Assembly (NCBI GenBank): GCA_964374035.1
Contig: CAYJWY010000001.1
Location: 1 to 63,913 of the forward strand
Length of the DNA stretch: 63,913 nt
Direction of reading: 5' to 3'
DNA from: CALRGL01 sp964374035
Lineage (GTDB): Bacteria; Patescibacteriota; Patescibacteriia; UBA9934; GWF2-40-263
In this document: positions 1 to 7,266 of the stretch, one piece after another
Position numbering within the stretch: the first letter of the stretch is position 1
Layout of the letters: every line of letters starts with the position of its first letter
Translations under genes and position numbers: made by a program
Notes under the pieces: generated by a model
What the model saw: only the letters and a program-made list of their open reading frames with translations
The model's database searches: none
Told to the model about the DNA's origin: nothing

Positions 1-52
1 CTGGGGGCTGCGGGGGTTATCGGTTACGCGCCACGCTCTTTCCCCGTATCCC

Positions 53-63
53 GACCTGACCCC
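53..63. repeat. Edge of a possible dispersed element
   Basis: The 11 bases gacctgacccc match 4514-4524 exactly, which is one end of a possible inverted-repeat element there. Only one end is visible because the window begins here, so this may be the margin of the same element family. Bases 1-52 hold no recognisable gene. Confidence 0.25.
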
Positions 64-68
64 ACTTA

Positions 69-743
69 TTATCGCTGACGTAAAACGAGGACAAATTCGC
101 CCTTGATACTAGTTGCCTTTAACTGATCTGTCACGCTCGATGCGGTGCCGCGGTAAATCGTCTCATACATCTTGGTAAGTTCGCGACCAACGACGATCGG
201 ACGATCGGGACAGCGCGCATGGATCTCGTCGAGGGTCTTCAAGATGCGGTGCGTGCTCTCGTAGAAGATGACCGTTGACTCAATTGCGGCAACGCGGTCG
301 AAGTACGTTTGTCGTCCTTTCTTGTTTGGCGGAAAGCCCAGGAAGAGAAACTCGTCGCACGGAAAGCCAGCGACGGAAAGCAGTGTGATGATCGCGGACG
401 GACCGGGAATAGGAACGATCTTCAGCGCGTCGCCGAAATGCGCGACAAGTTCTTCAATGAGCTTTCCCCCAGGGTCACTGATCGACGGCGTGCCCGCGTC
501 AGTGACCAGCGCAAGATTCTTTCCTGCCTCGATCATGTCGACCACCTTGGAGACCTTCGACGACGCCGAGTGCTGATGATACGACATCGTCTCCACATCA
601 ATCATGTACGCATCGAGCAACTTCCTCGTCACGCGCGTGTCCTCGCAGAGCACCACATCAACAGAAGCGAGCGTAGCCTTCGCTCGCTCGCTCATGTCGG
701 ACAAATGACCAATCGGTGTTGCAATAACGTATAGGGTGGACAT
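69..743 (-). CDS. rsmI: 16S rRNA (cytidine-1402 2'-O)-methyltransferase RsmI
   Basis: This enzyme methylates the ribose of C1402 in the decoding centre of 16S rRNA, using S-adenosylmethionine. The 224-residue protein opens with LYVIATPIGHLSDMS and continues with LCEDTRVTRKLL and PIPGPSAI, the hallmarks of the tetrapyrrole-methylase fold in RsmI. It is somewhat shorter than the usual 280 residues, as the C-terminal extension is missing. An ATG at 743 is chosen over an upstream TTG at 764 because the family begins with this strand. It is the last gene of a minus-strand group after the SPFH and DUF3179 genes. A short agtgact repeat lies just upstream. Confidence 0.93.
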   Translation of the reverse strand: MSTLYVIATPIGHLSDMSERAKATLASVDVVLCEDTRVTRKLLDAYMIDVETMSYHQHSASSKVSKVVDMIEAGKNLALVTDAGTPSISDPGGKLIEELVAHFGDALKIVPIPGPSAIITLLSVAGFPCDEFLFLGFPPNKKGRQTYFDRVAAIESTVIFYESTHRILKTLDEIHARCPDRPIVVGRELTKMYETIYRGTASSVTDQLKATSIKGEFVLVLRQR

Positions 744-772
744 AGGAAGTTTGTGGAGTGACAAAGTGATAA

Positions 773-789
773 AGTGACTGAGTGACTAG
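773..789. repeat. Short agtgact tandem repeat
   Basis: The 17 bases agtgactgagtgactag lie between the SPFH gene and rsmI. They match the arm of the larger inverted repeat at 25555-25610 (one base differs in the left arm, none in the complement of the right arm). Function is unknown. Confidence 0.4.
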
Positions 790-1526
790 GGTTTTTGAGA
801 GATTCGATCGAACGCTCTCAGGATTTCAAGCGGCACCGCGAAGATAATCGTGTTGGATTGATCGGATGAAACGTCGTTAATCGTGTTGAGCGTTCGCAGG
901 TGTAACGCACCAGGAGACGCCGCAAGTGTTGCCGCGGCCTTGGCGATATTCTCCGCGGCCTCGACTTCACCCATCGCCGATATAACCACGGCTCTGCGCT
1001 CACGTTCCGCTTCCGCCTGTTTGCCAATCGTCCGCTTCATCTCTTCGGGCAGAGTGATGTCTTTGAGCTCGACGTTATCCACCTGAATCCCCCACGGATC
1101 CGTAAGCCTGTCAACGATATGTTTAATGCGAGCCGACGCCTCCTCACGCGCCGACAAGAGTTGATCAAGATCCATCTCTCCCACCACATTACGCATCGTT
1201 GTTTGCGCAAGTTGACTGACCGCATACGAAAAGTTCTCCACCTCAATCACTGCCTTGGCCGCGTCCTTCACCTTGTAGTAAATCACCGCGTTCACGCTGA
1301 CCGAAATGTTATCCTTGGTAATGCCTTCCTGATTAGGAACATCAACGGCCTTCACGCGAATGTCGACCTTCTGCATGTGTTCAATCACCGGCAGGATCAA
1401 ACGCCAACCCGGTTCCTTTGTATTGACATATCGACCAAGACGAAACTTCACCCCGCGTTCATACTGATTGATCTGACGAATACTGATGAGCAACACGATC
1501 ACAATTGGAATAAGAAGAAATTCCAT
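786..1526 (-). CDS. SPFH/band 7 (slipin-like) membrane protein
   Basis: A 246-residue stomatin/slipin-type protein expected to be anchored in the cytoplasmic membrane and to form oligomeric scaffolds. Residues 1-15 form a hydrophobic N-terminal segment (MEFLLIPIVIVLL). The band 7 domain follows (YERGVKFRLGRY, PNQEGITKDNISVSVNAV), then a charged helical stretch rich in Ala, Glu and Arg (KQAEAERERRAVV), typical of slipins. The ATG at 1526 is chosen because longer starts would overlap the upstream gene and add a non-family tail. The DUF3179 gene ends one base upstream, so the two are probably co-transcribed. No NfeD-type partner is next to it. Confidence 0.88.
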   Translation of the reverse strand: MEFLLIPIVIVLLISIRQINQYERGVKFRLGRYVNTKEPGWRLILPVIEHMQKVDIRVKAVDVPNQEGITKDNISVSVNAVIYYKVKDAAKAVIEVENFSYAVSQLAQTTMRNVVGEMDLDQLLSAREEASARIKHIVDRLTDPWGIQVDNVELKDITLPEEMKRTIGKQAEAERERRAVVISAMGEVEAAENIAKAAATLAASPGALHLRTLNTINDVSSDQSNTIIFAVPLEILRAFDRISQKP

Positions 1527-1527
1527 A

Positions 1528-2601
1528 TTAACTTTTGCTGGTAACCTCCGAATTAGGATAGGTTGCGAACCACGAGAACCAATAACGCATCTCAAGCGGA
1601 ATGCGAAGAAGTTGCTCCCCTCGAAGCGCTCCCGCAAAGGCACGCCCATCTAAATTCCACCGCGTCTGGGTCTGTTTGTCAACCAAGACTTGGCCATCAA
1701 GTTCAAACGTGAGTGCTTTGTCGTTGACGTTGCGTTGAAAGCCTTTGATCGTCGATAATTGCTTGTCGTAGACCACCACCACATCGAGATCACCGAGGCG
1801 ATCGTTGATCACGCCGCGATCGACAACGGCATCTTCGAAGTACGCCTTCTGACGCGTTCCATCGTCGAACCCGTACACAATCGACTTGGGATGAAAGCGA
1901 TCATCTTTCGAACTGAGCGAAAACAAGATTGCATTGTTGCCGTGGTAGTCGCCATACGGATCGCGCGTATAATCTCGGACGACTCCGGTCTTTCTCGAAA
2001 GGACACTTCCGGTTGCGTACGCCTGCTTGTAGGCACGCCACGGCAGAATTGACGACGGATAGTGATCGAGGGTTGCGCCCTCTCGCGGACCATCAATCGC
2101 CTTGCCGCTTGATTGCAACCATCGCGTGTTCGTTTCGCGATCAAACATCACGGTATTGCTATTGTACAGATCACCGGACACACCAAACGTCATCGGCGTG
2201 GGAGCAAGAGCGCGATCGAACACGGATGTTGAATATGTGAGTGGACTGTATGTGACAAGCAAAGACCGACCCGCGAAAGTGTCGTTGACAAGCTCGTGCC
2301 ACACAAGAATTTGAAACGGATAAAAGCGATGTTTGCCGTCCACTTCCACATCAATGCCAAAACTGGCATCGTCAAGGTATTCATCTGCGGTGGCGACCGA
2401 CTCAAACTGCGGTTCGTCGATTGCGGGAATGCCGTCCCTGCCCGGACCGCCAGCGACAAGTCGATCGATGATGCTCTCAGTCGCGACCGCATCGTTGGCA
2501 GACGGAGAGCTTGAATAATAGCGATATTGGAGATAAACCGCGGCGGCGAAAACAACAAGTACTGCCAAAATCAGCGGTTTGGTGTAAGATCGAGTTGCCA
2601 T
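1528..2601 (-). CDS. DUF3179-type membrane-anchored protein
   Basis: A 357-residue protein with an N-terminal hydrophobic anchor (about residues 8-24) and a large outer domain that looks like DUF3179. Recognisable stretches are IPAIDEPQFESV, FQILVWHELVND and VTYSPLTYSTSVFDR. The biochemical role of DUF3179 proteins is not established. The start at 2601 (MATRSYTK) puts the anchor at the N terminus; an upstream in-frame extension lacks family character. It faces away from the superoxide dismutase gene and is followed directly by the SPFH gene, so both may act in the envelope. Confidence 0.75.
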   Translation of the reverse strand: MATRSYTKPLILAVLVVFAAAVYLQYRYYSSSPSANDAVATESIIDRLVAGGPGRDGIPAIDEPQFESVATADEYLDDASFGIDVEVDGKHRFYPFQILVWHELVNDTFAGRSLLVTYSPLTYSTSVFDRALAPTPMTFGVSGDLYNSNTVMFDRETNTRWLQSSGKAIDGPREGATLDHYPSSILPWRAYKQAYATGSVLSRKTGVVRDYTRDPYGDYHGNNAILFSLSSKDDRFHPKSIVYGFDDGTRQKAYFEDAVVDRGVINDRLGDLDVVVVYDKQLSTIKGFQRNVNDKALTFELDGQVLVDKQTQTRWNLDGRAFAGALRGEQLLRIPLEMRYWFSWFATYPNSEVTSKS

Positions 2602-2641
2602 AACGCACGTATGGTAACGAACAATTAACCGAAAGTACATT

Positions 2642-3259
2642 ATGCCATCGGCCATCGATTACGAGGCAAAACCTCTTCCCTTTAACAAAGACTTGATCGG
2701 TATTTCCAAAAATACCCTCGCGATTCATCACGACAAGCTCTACCAGGGCTATGTAAATAAGATGAAAGAGGTCGCGACGAAACTCAAGGAGATGCATGCC
2801 TCCGGCGTCGGGCTGGATACATCGAATCAAAGTTTCTCTGAACTGCGATCACTGCGTGACGCGGAGACGTTCACCGTCAACGGCGTCTATCTCCACGAGT
2901 ATTACTTCTCCGTGCTCGGTGGCGAAGGTGTGCCGAGTGGATCGCTCGTCGATGCCCTTGTAGAAAAATACGGATCAATCGAAAAATTTATCGCCTTCTT
3001 CTCCGCAACCGGCATGGCCGTTCGTGGCTGGGTGGTCCTCGCCTGGGACACACAAGTACAACGACTCAAAATCTACGGATGCGATGCGCACAACCAAGGC
3101 GGCGTCTGGGGATGCTTGCCGGTGATTGTGCTCGACGTCTATGAGCATGCGTACTTCATGGACTACGGAAGCGATCGCAAGAAATACATCGAGGACTTCT
3201 GGAAAAATTTTAACTGGGATGCGGCAGGAAAGCTGTACGAAAAGGTTTCGAAAATATAA
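2642..3259 (+). CDS. Superoxide dismutase, Fe/Mn family
   Basis: Converts superoxide to oxygen and hydrogen peroxide in the cytoplasm. The 205-residue protein keeps the four metal ligands, His29, His85, Asp165 and His169 (the last two in LDVYEHAYFMDYG). Second-sphere residues look Mn-like: Gly81 where Fe enzymes carry Gln, and Gln152 in HNQGG where Mn enzymes carry Gln. The conserved His-His pair after the first ligand is replaced by Leu-Tyr (DKLYQGYV). The peroxiredoxin gene 118 bases downstream would remove the peroxide formed. Metal choice is inference from these residues only. Confidence 0.93.
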   Translation: MPSAIDYEAKPLPFNKDLIGISKNTLAIHHDKLYQGYVNKMKEVATKLKEMHASGVGLDTSNQSFSELRSLRDAETFTVNGVYLHEYYFSVLGGEGVPSGSLVDALVEKYGSIEKFIAFFSATGMAVRGWVVLAWDTQVQRLKIYGCDAHNQGGVWGCLPVIVLDVYEHAYFMDYGSDRKKYIEDFWKNFNWDAAGKLYEKVSKI

Positions 3260-3270
3260 CCAACCCTTAC

Positions 3271-3361
3271 CCTGTGTCATCTCGAGCGAAGTCGAGAGAT
3301 CTCGAATCGTCAGAAAATGGGATCTCTCCATTCCGCCTCGCTCCAGTCGAGATGACACAGG
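3271..3361. repeat. Dispersed inverted-repeat element, family 1
   Basis: A 91-bp element with perfect 15-bp inverted ends (cctgtgtcatctcga and tcgagatgacacagg). It lies between superoxide dismutase and peroxiredoxin. Related elements occur at 54923-55009, 58609-58690 and 63777-63913, all between genes and all built around tgtcatc...gatgaca ends. It can fold into one long hairpin in RNA. Confidence 0.8.
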
Positions 3362-3377
3362 AAAACAAAACAACTCT

Positions 3378-3899
3378 ATGATTCAAGTCGGAAAACCCGC
3401 TCCCGACTTCGCCATGAAGGCTACAACTGGCGCAGGCGAATTTAAAGACGTTTTACTCGCCGACTATCGTGGCAAGTGGCTTGTGCTGTTCTTCTATCCG
3501 CTCGACTTTACGTTTGTTTGTCCAACCGAAATTACCGCGTTCTCCACACGCTATGACGAATTCAAAACTCTGAACGCAGAAGTCCTCGGCGGCTCAACCG
3601 ACAGCGTGCACTCGCACAAAGCCTGGCTCAAGGAACTTGGCGAACTCCGTTACTGCCTCTTCTCCGACATGACCCACGCCGTTTCTCGCGACTACAACGT
3701 TCTGATCGACGACAAGGGTATGGCCCTACGCGGAACCTTCATCATCGACCCGGACGGCGTTTTGCAATACGCGCTTTACCACGCACTTGGCGTTGGACGA
3801 TCGGTGAGCGAGACACTGCGCGTGCTCAAAGCACTTCAGTCTGGCGAGCTCTGTCCGGTCGAATGGACCGAGGGTGGAAAGACGCTTGGAAAGGCGTAA
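3378..3899 (+). CDS. 2-Cys peroxiredoxin (AhpC/TSA family)
   Basis: Reduces hydrogen peroxide and organic peroxides in the cytoplasm. The 173-residue protein carries the peroxidatic Cys48 in DFTFVCPTEI and a resolving Cys159 in GELCPVEW, so it is a typical 2-Cys enzyme of the AhpC group. The ATG at 3378 opens the thioredoxin fold (MIQVGKPAPDF); an upstream extension would read through the family 1 repeat and is rejected. It follows superoxide dismutase, and a convergent glutaredoxin gene follows beyond a shared hairpin. The electron donor is not shown here; no AhpF-like gene is near. Confidence 0.95.
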   Translation: MIQVGKPAPDFAMKATTGAGEFKDVLLADYRGKWLVLFFYPLDFTFVCPTEITAFSTRYDEFKTLNAEVLGGSTDSVHSHKAWLKELGELRYCLFSDMTHAVSRDYNVLIDDKGMALRGTFIIDPDGVLQYALYHALGVGRSVSETLRVLKALQSGELCPVEWTEGGKTLGKA

Positions 3900-3911
3900 T
3901 TCTCAAAACAT

Positions 3912-3936
3912 AAAACCGGCATCGCCGGCTTTTTGT
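3912..3936. terminator. Intrinsic terminator after peroxiredoxin
   Basis: The stem gccggc/gccggc within aaaccggc-atc-gccggcttttt is followed by a T-run on the plus strand, with an A-run on the other side. It probably ends transcripts from both convergent genes, peroxiredoxin and glutaredoxin. Confidence 0.85.
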
Positions 3937-4170
3937 TTAAGTAATCTTGAGAAGCTCTGACATCTTCTTTTTGTTAAATCCGATCAGAACATCTTCCCCC
4001 ACCACAATCACCGGCACGCCCATCTGCCCGGACTTCTGAATCATCTCCTGTGCTTTTGTTTGATCCGCGGACACATCAATCTCTGTAAACGCAATCTTGT
4101 GTTCGTCGAAAAATATTTTCGCTTGCTTACAGAATGGACACGTTGGTGTCGAGTAAATGGTTACGTTCAT
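3937..4170 (-). CDS. Glutaredoxin/NrdH-like redoxin
   Basis: A 77-residue thioredoxin-fold protein with the active site CPFC at residues 11-14 (IYSTPTCPFCKQAK) and the cis-proline loop MGVPVIVVG. It probably reduces disulfides in the cytoplasm, for example in the neighbouring peroxiredoxin or in ribonucleotide reductase; the partner is inference. The ATG at 4170 overlaps the last four bases of the upstream ferredoxin gene, which shows translational coupling. Longer starts add Arg-rich sequence from another frame and are rejected. Confidence 0.9.
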   Translation of the reverse strand: MNVTIYSTPTCPFCKQAKIFFDEHKIAFTEIDVSADQTKAQEMIQKSGQMGVPVIVVGEDVLIGFNKKKMSELLKIT

Positions 4171-4421
4171 AGATTGGTCATGACGCGACGGACGATCTCG
4201 TCGATGTCGGATTCTTTTACTTCGCCGAGGTAGATGTTGTCGGGCATGATCGCAACGGTCGCGCCGCCTTCGCAGTTGCCAAGACACCCCGTCTTTGACA
4301 CACGCACGCGAGGATCAACGGCGGCGATGGCGAGTTTGAGTTTATGATAAAGCTCGAGAGACATCTTCTGTGCGCAACAAGGTTTGCCGTCGAGCCTTTC
4401 GTTTGTGCAAACGAGAACGAT
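4167..4421 (-). CDS. Thioredoxin-like 2Fe-2S ferredoxin, start codon uncertain
   Basis: A small electron carrier of the thioredoxin-like 2Fe-2S ferredoxin family. The conserved N-terminal part is VCTNERLDGKPCCAQK and the second half has GCLGNCEGG, so the expected cysteines are present only if translation begins upstream of the first ATG (4364). Between the in-frame stop taa at 4425-4427 and that ATG there is no ATG, GTG or TTG. An ATC at 4419-4421 is the best candidate start and gives 84 residues. Starting at 4364 would remove the first cluster cysteines. Family identity is firm; the start is inference. It is coupled to the downstream glutaredoxin gene by a four-base overlap. Confidence 0.7.
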   Translation of the reverse strand: MVLVCTNERLDGKPCCAQKMSLELYHKLKLAIAAVDPRVRVSKTGCLGNCEGGATVAIMPDNIYLGEVKESDIDEIVRRVMTNL

Positions 4422-4457
4422 TTTTTAAAACTGAATGTCAGCTGGACGCATAGGCGT

Positions 4458-4524
4458 GGGGTCACGTCCCATCGGCAGGGGGTCTGGGCCGCCCACTGAA
4501 AAGTCGGTAGTCGGACCTGACCCC
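4458..4524. repeat. Possible small inverted-repeat element
   Basis: The ends ggggtcacgtcc and ggacctgacccc are inverted copies with one mismatch in 12. The element fills the gap between pepA and the ferredoxin gene. Its right end shares 11 bases with position 53-63. Family and mobility are unknown. Confidence 0.4.
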
Positions 4525-4540
4525 CATCTTTTGACGGACA

Positions 4541-6043
4541 TTAAAAACTTCGCAAAAATTGAATCAATGTCCTGACCGGATGTCCGGTTGCCCCCTTTTG
4601 TTCGTAAGGACTGAACGGACGCTCCGCAAACGCTGGGCCTGCGATGTCGAGGTGAATCCAAGGCATGGCCTTGTCGACAAACTCTTGCAGAAACAATCCC
4701 GCGGTGAGTGCGCCGCCGTAACGGCCGCCGCCTATATTTTTTACATCGGCTACGTCAGAAACAATGAGCGGCTGGTAGGGCTTGTACAGTGGAAGTTCCC
4801 ACATCTGCTCCCCTGCCTGAGTCGATGCGATAAGCATACGTTGTGCCAATTCTGGGTTGTTCGACATTAGTCCCGTAATCTCCTCGCCAAGGGCAACCAT
4901 GCACGCACCGGTCAATGTTGCCAGATCGATGATCATGTCTGGTTTCAACTTGCCGGCGTACGTAAGCGTATCGGCAAGTGTGACGCGACCCTCCGCATCC
5001 GTATTCAAAATCTCAATCGTCTTTCCGTTCATTGCGGTGACAACGTCGCCGGGTCGAATCGCTTTGCCCGACGGCATGTTCTCGACGGCGCCAAAAATGC
5101 CGTGCACCTCGACGTTCGGCTGCAACTCGGAAAGAACGCTAAAGAGCCCGATCACCGCGGCCGCACCGCTCATGTCGATCTTCATCGTCATCATGCCGTC
5201 GGCAGGCTTGAGCGAAAGTCCACCCGAGTCGAACGTCACCGCCTTGCCCACAAACGCGACGACTTTCTTCGCCTTCTTCTTTGGTTTGTACGTAAGATGC
5301 ACCATGAACGGATCGTGATCCGAACCTTGGTTCACCGCAAGAATACCGCCGGCTCCCATCTTCTTGAGTTGTTCCTTGTTAAAAACTTTCACGCGAACAC
5401 CCACGTGCCCTTGCACAAGTTCCTTTGCAGAGGCAACTAAATCCTTCGGCGCCATGTGGAGTGCAGGCGTGTTGACGAGATCGCGAGCGACAATGGTTCC
5501 CGCGGCACAAAGTTGCGCGAGTTCCAGAGCGGCCTGGGCTTTGCGAAGGAATCGACCGTCGTCGAGAATCAGATCGAGTGCGTCGATCGGTGATTGCTTC
5601 TGTTTCTTTTTGTAACGACCATACGTGTACTCAGCGAGTCGAAAACCCTCGACCATCGCTTGAACAGATTCAATGGGATCAAGCTTGGCCTGACTCCATC
5701 CAAACGGAACGACAAGCACGCGCTTCAATCTTAATGAGGACAGCGCGTGATACGCCTGCGCGCTCGCGCGTCGAACCATCGCAACCGTGAGTTCATCCGT
5801 TGTACCCAGACCCACAACAAGCACGCGTTTCGCCGGAATGCGACCATCCAGACGGATCAACATCGTCGCGCCTTCCTTTGCTTTGAATCGATCTTCCTTG
5901 AGCACGTGGGCCAGGTGCGCATCGACCGCATCGTTGATCCTTGTTGAAAGCTGGGGCGCTTTCTTTGCATCCATGACCGCACCGATTACAAGCAAATCAC
6001 ACGCTTCCTCCGCAATCGTTCCTTTTCGAGTCGAAATAGTCAT
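4541..6043 (-). CDS. pepA: Leucyl aminopeptidase (M17 family)
   Basis: A cytoplasmic metallopeptidase that removes N-terminal residues from peptides, aiding protein turnover. The 500-residue length is typical. The C-terminal catalytic domain shows the family motifs: GKAVTFDSGGLSLKP with metal-binding Lys and Asp, KIDMSGAAAV, and the signature NTDAEGRVTLAD with metal ligands and the bicarbonate-binding Arg. The N-terminal macrodomain-like part is present (LLVIGAVMDAKKA). The ATG at 6043 is the only good start. Some family members also bind DNA; nothing here shows that. It is followed by the ferredoxin gene beyond a small repeat. Confidence 0.95.
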   Translation of the reverse strand: MTISTRKGTIAEEACDLLVIGAVMDAKKAPQLSTRINDAVDAHLAHVLKEDRFKAKEGATMLIRLDGRIPAKRVLVVGLGTTDELTVAMVRRASAQAYHALSSLRLKRVLVVPFGWSQAKLDPIESVQAMVEGFRLAEYTYGRYKKKQKQSPIDALDLILDDGRFLRKAQAALELAQLCAAGTIVARDLVNTPALHMAPKDLVASAKELVQGHVGVRVKVFNKEQLKKMGAGGILAVNQGSDHDPFMVHLTYKPKKKAKKVVAFVGKAVTFDSGGLSLKPADGMMTMKIDMSGAAAVIGLFSVLSELQPNVEVHGIFGAVENMPSGKAIRPGDVVTAMNGKTIEILNTDAEGRVTLADTLTYAGKLKPDMIIDLATLTGACMVALGEEITGLMSNNPELAQRMLIASTQAGEQMWELPLYKPYQPLIVSDVADVKNIGGGRYGGALTAGLFLQEFVDKAMPWIHLDIAGPAFAERPFSPYEQKGATGHPVRTLIQFLRSF

Positions 6044-6116
6044 ACAATAAAAATAAGCTTTACAATGCGTAGAGCTTACACAATTCAGTCATATTACTCA
6101 ACAATCAAAGAACCAG

Positions 6117-6241
6117 ACTGCCTGAGCCTGCTCGCCACTCGAAACGTTAGTCACCGACGCGCCAAAGCGCTATAGCGACGGCGCGCGGAGTGTGGTCGAA
6201 GGCCGCATTCCCCCTGCGAGTCCATTGTCCTGCGCTCAGGG
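6117..6241. repeat. Dispersed inverted-repeat element, family 2
   Basis: Contains the shared blocks gcctgctcgccactcg, caccgacgcgccaaagcg and agtgtggtcgaa. The same blocks occur at 29378-29527, and shorter relatives at 59588-59672. The element fills most of the gap between pepA and the small membrane gene and reaches that gene's stop codon. The GC-rich centre can form a hairpin. Confidence 0.7.
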
Positions 6242-6589
6242 TGTATTGGAAACAACCACACCTACTTGGTAGACGACCGGCATGGTCATGATCAAAAATA
6301 ATATGACGGAGGTTACGAAAAACCAAAAAATGCGATCGCGCCAGTGGGAGAGGTCACGTCCTCTCACGAGCAGAAGGGTGAGCATCCAAAAGACAAAAAA
6401 TGTTGCGATGGATAATAGATACAAACCAGAGATCGGACCAAGATCGACCTGCCGTGTGAGAAGATCAGTAATCACAGCACTGCGGTAAACGAGCACACTT
6501 GCAATCCAAGCAACCTGCATGGTGATCGATGCCGCAAAGACGGATGCGAAGGCGACCGATTCGTGAATACGATGATGAAACCATTTCAT
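6236..6589 (-). CDS. Small membrane protein of unknown function
   Basis: A 117-residue protein with three predicted membrane segments, near residues 10-34, 53-75 and 87-110. I do not recognise a family. Its ATG overlaps the stop of the upstream membrane gene (6586-6589), so the two are translationally coupled and may form a complex. Its stop codon lies at the edge of a family 2 repeat. The loop LLVRGRDLSHWRDR between the last two segments is strongly charged. Confidence 0.6.
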   Translation of the reverse strand: MKWFHHRIHESVAFASVFAASITMQVAWIASVLVYRSAVITDLLTRQVDLGPISGLYLLSIATFFVFWMLTLLLVRGRDLSHWRDRIFWFFVTSVILFLIMTMPVVYQVGVVVSNTP

Positions 6590-7041
6590 AAAAGCGATTC
6601 AAAGGCAATCAAGAGGATGGCCAAAAAACTCACGCACGTTGAAATCTGAACAATGGTGCGATAGGGCTTGGAATGCGATTCTGTGATGTGTTGCTGATAC
6701 GTACACAAAATGGCGATCGACGACAGCGTCAAAAGAACCGGCAGTTGAATGAGCAACCAACGATGTGTTGAAAAACTATCCGACAATATTCTGACTGTTT
6801 CAAACGTATAAAAGGAACCACTTGCCCCGGAAAGGTCCAGTACGATCACCGCCACGAGAAGACACAAGATGATCGCGAGGTCGGCAATGAGCAAGGTGTA
6901 CGTGTTCTTACTCGAGCGCAACATAAACACAAGCGCAAGCGCAAAACCAAACAGCACAAGCAACGCACCAAATAATACAAGCCCCGAACTGGACAAGGCA
7001 ATCGAGACTACGGACGGATTGGTGAGGACGATTCCCTCCAT
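6586..7041 (-). CDS. Small membrane protein of unknown function
   Basis: A 151-residue protein with four predicted membrane segments (about residues 18-40, 48-70, 93-113 and 130-150). No known motif is visible. The gene starts divergently from the 37-residue basic protein gene and overlaps the following membrane gene by four bases. The pair looks like a two-subunit membrane unit, but nothing in the sequence shows the substrate or role. Confidence 0.6.
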   Translation of the reverse strand: MEGIVLTNPSVVSIALSSSGLVLFGALLVLFGFALALVFMLRSSKNTYTLLIADLAIILCLLVAVIVLDLSGASGSFYTFETVRILSDSFSTHRWLLIQLPVLLTLSSIAILCTYQQHITESHSKPYRTIVQISTCVSFLAILLIAFESLL

Positions 7042-7084
7042 AATGCGGCTAGTATATCACACGCCCGATTCCTTTGAACACAGC

Positions 7085-7113
7085 TTGACGCCGAAACCCA
7101 AACCTCGTATCCT
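7085..7113 (+). promoter_or_regulatory. Sigma-70-type promoter of the 37-residue gene
   Basis: A -35 box ttgacg (7085-7090) and a -10 box tatcct (7108-7113) are separated by 17 bases. Transcription should start near 7120, about 22 bases before the ATG, and an aaggatg sequence before the ATG can serve as ribosome binding site. Confidence 0.6.
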
Positions 7114-7141
7114 TAGGCCATTCAAGGATGATCGAAATACT

Positions 7142-7255
7142 ATGCCTGGAAAACGCAAACAAATTCGTACCGCTTGGAAGGCGGATCGCAAAGTTCAGCT
7201 CGCGAGCAATCGTCGCAAGAAAGCGATTCGCTTGAAGAAAGCCACTGCCGTATAG
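7142..7255 (+). CDS. Very small basic protein, unknown function
   Basis: A 37-residue protein starting MPGKRKQIRTAWK, with about fifteen Lys/Arg and almost no acidic residues. Such a composition suggests binding to RNA or DNA, perhaps with the ribosome, but I recognise no family. The case for a real gene is its own promoter (7085-7113), an aaggatg before the ATG, and a small hairpin with T-run overlapping its stop codon. It is alone on its strand between two minus-strand groups. Confidence 0.55.
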   Translation: MPGKRKQIRTAWKADRKVQLASNRRKKAIRLKKATAV

Positions 7256-7266
7256 GCAGATTTTCT
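7245..7266 (+). terminator. Short terminator hairpin at the stop codon
   Basis: The stem ctgcc/ggcag with loop gtata is followed by attttctt. The stop codon of the 37-residue gene lies within the hairpin. The stem has only five pairs, so strength is uncertain. Confidence 0.5.

Noticed and set aside
3126..3377. Longer N terminus for the peroxiredoxin
   Set aside because: It would be read from the end of the superoxide dismutase gene through a family 1 repeat and has no family character. The ATG at 3378 gives the normal fold start.
4425..4661. 78-codon minus-strand frame upstream of the ferredoxin gene
   Set aside because: It overlaps the end of pepA in another frame, crosses a small repeat, and ends at the taa just before the ferredoxin frame. 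It could only matter as a readthrough leader.
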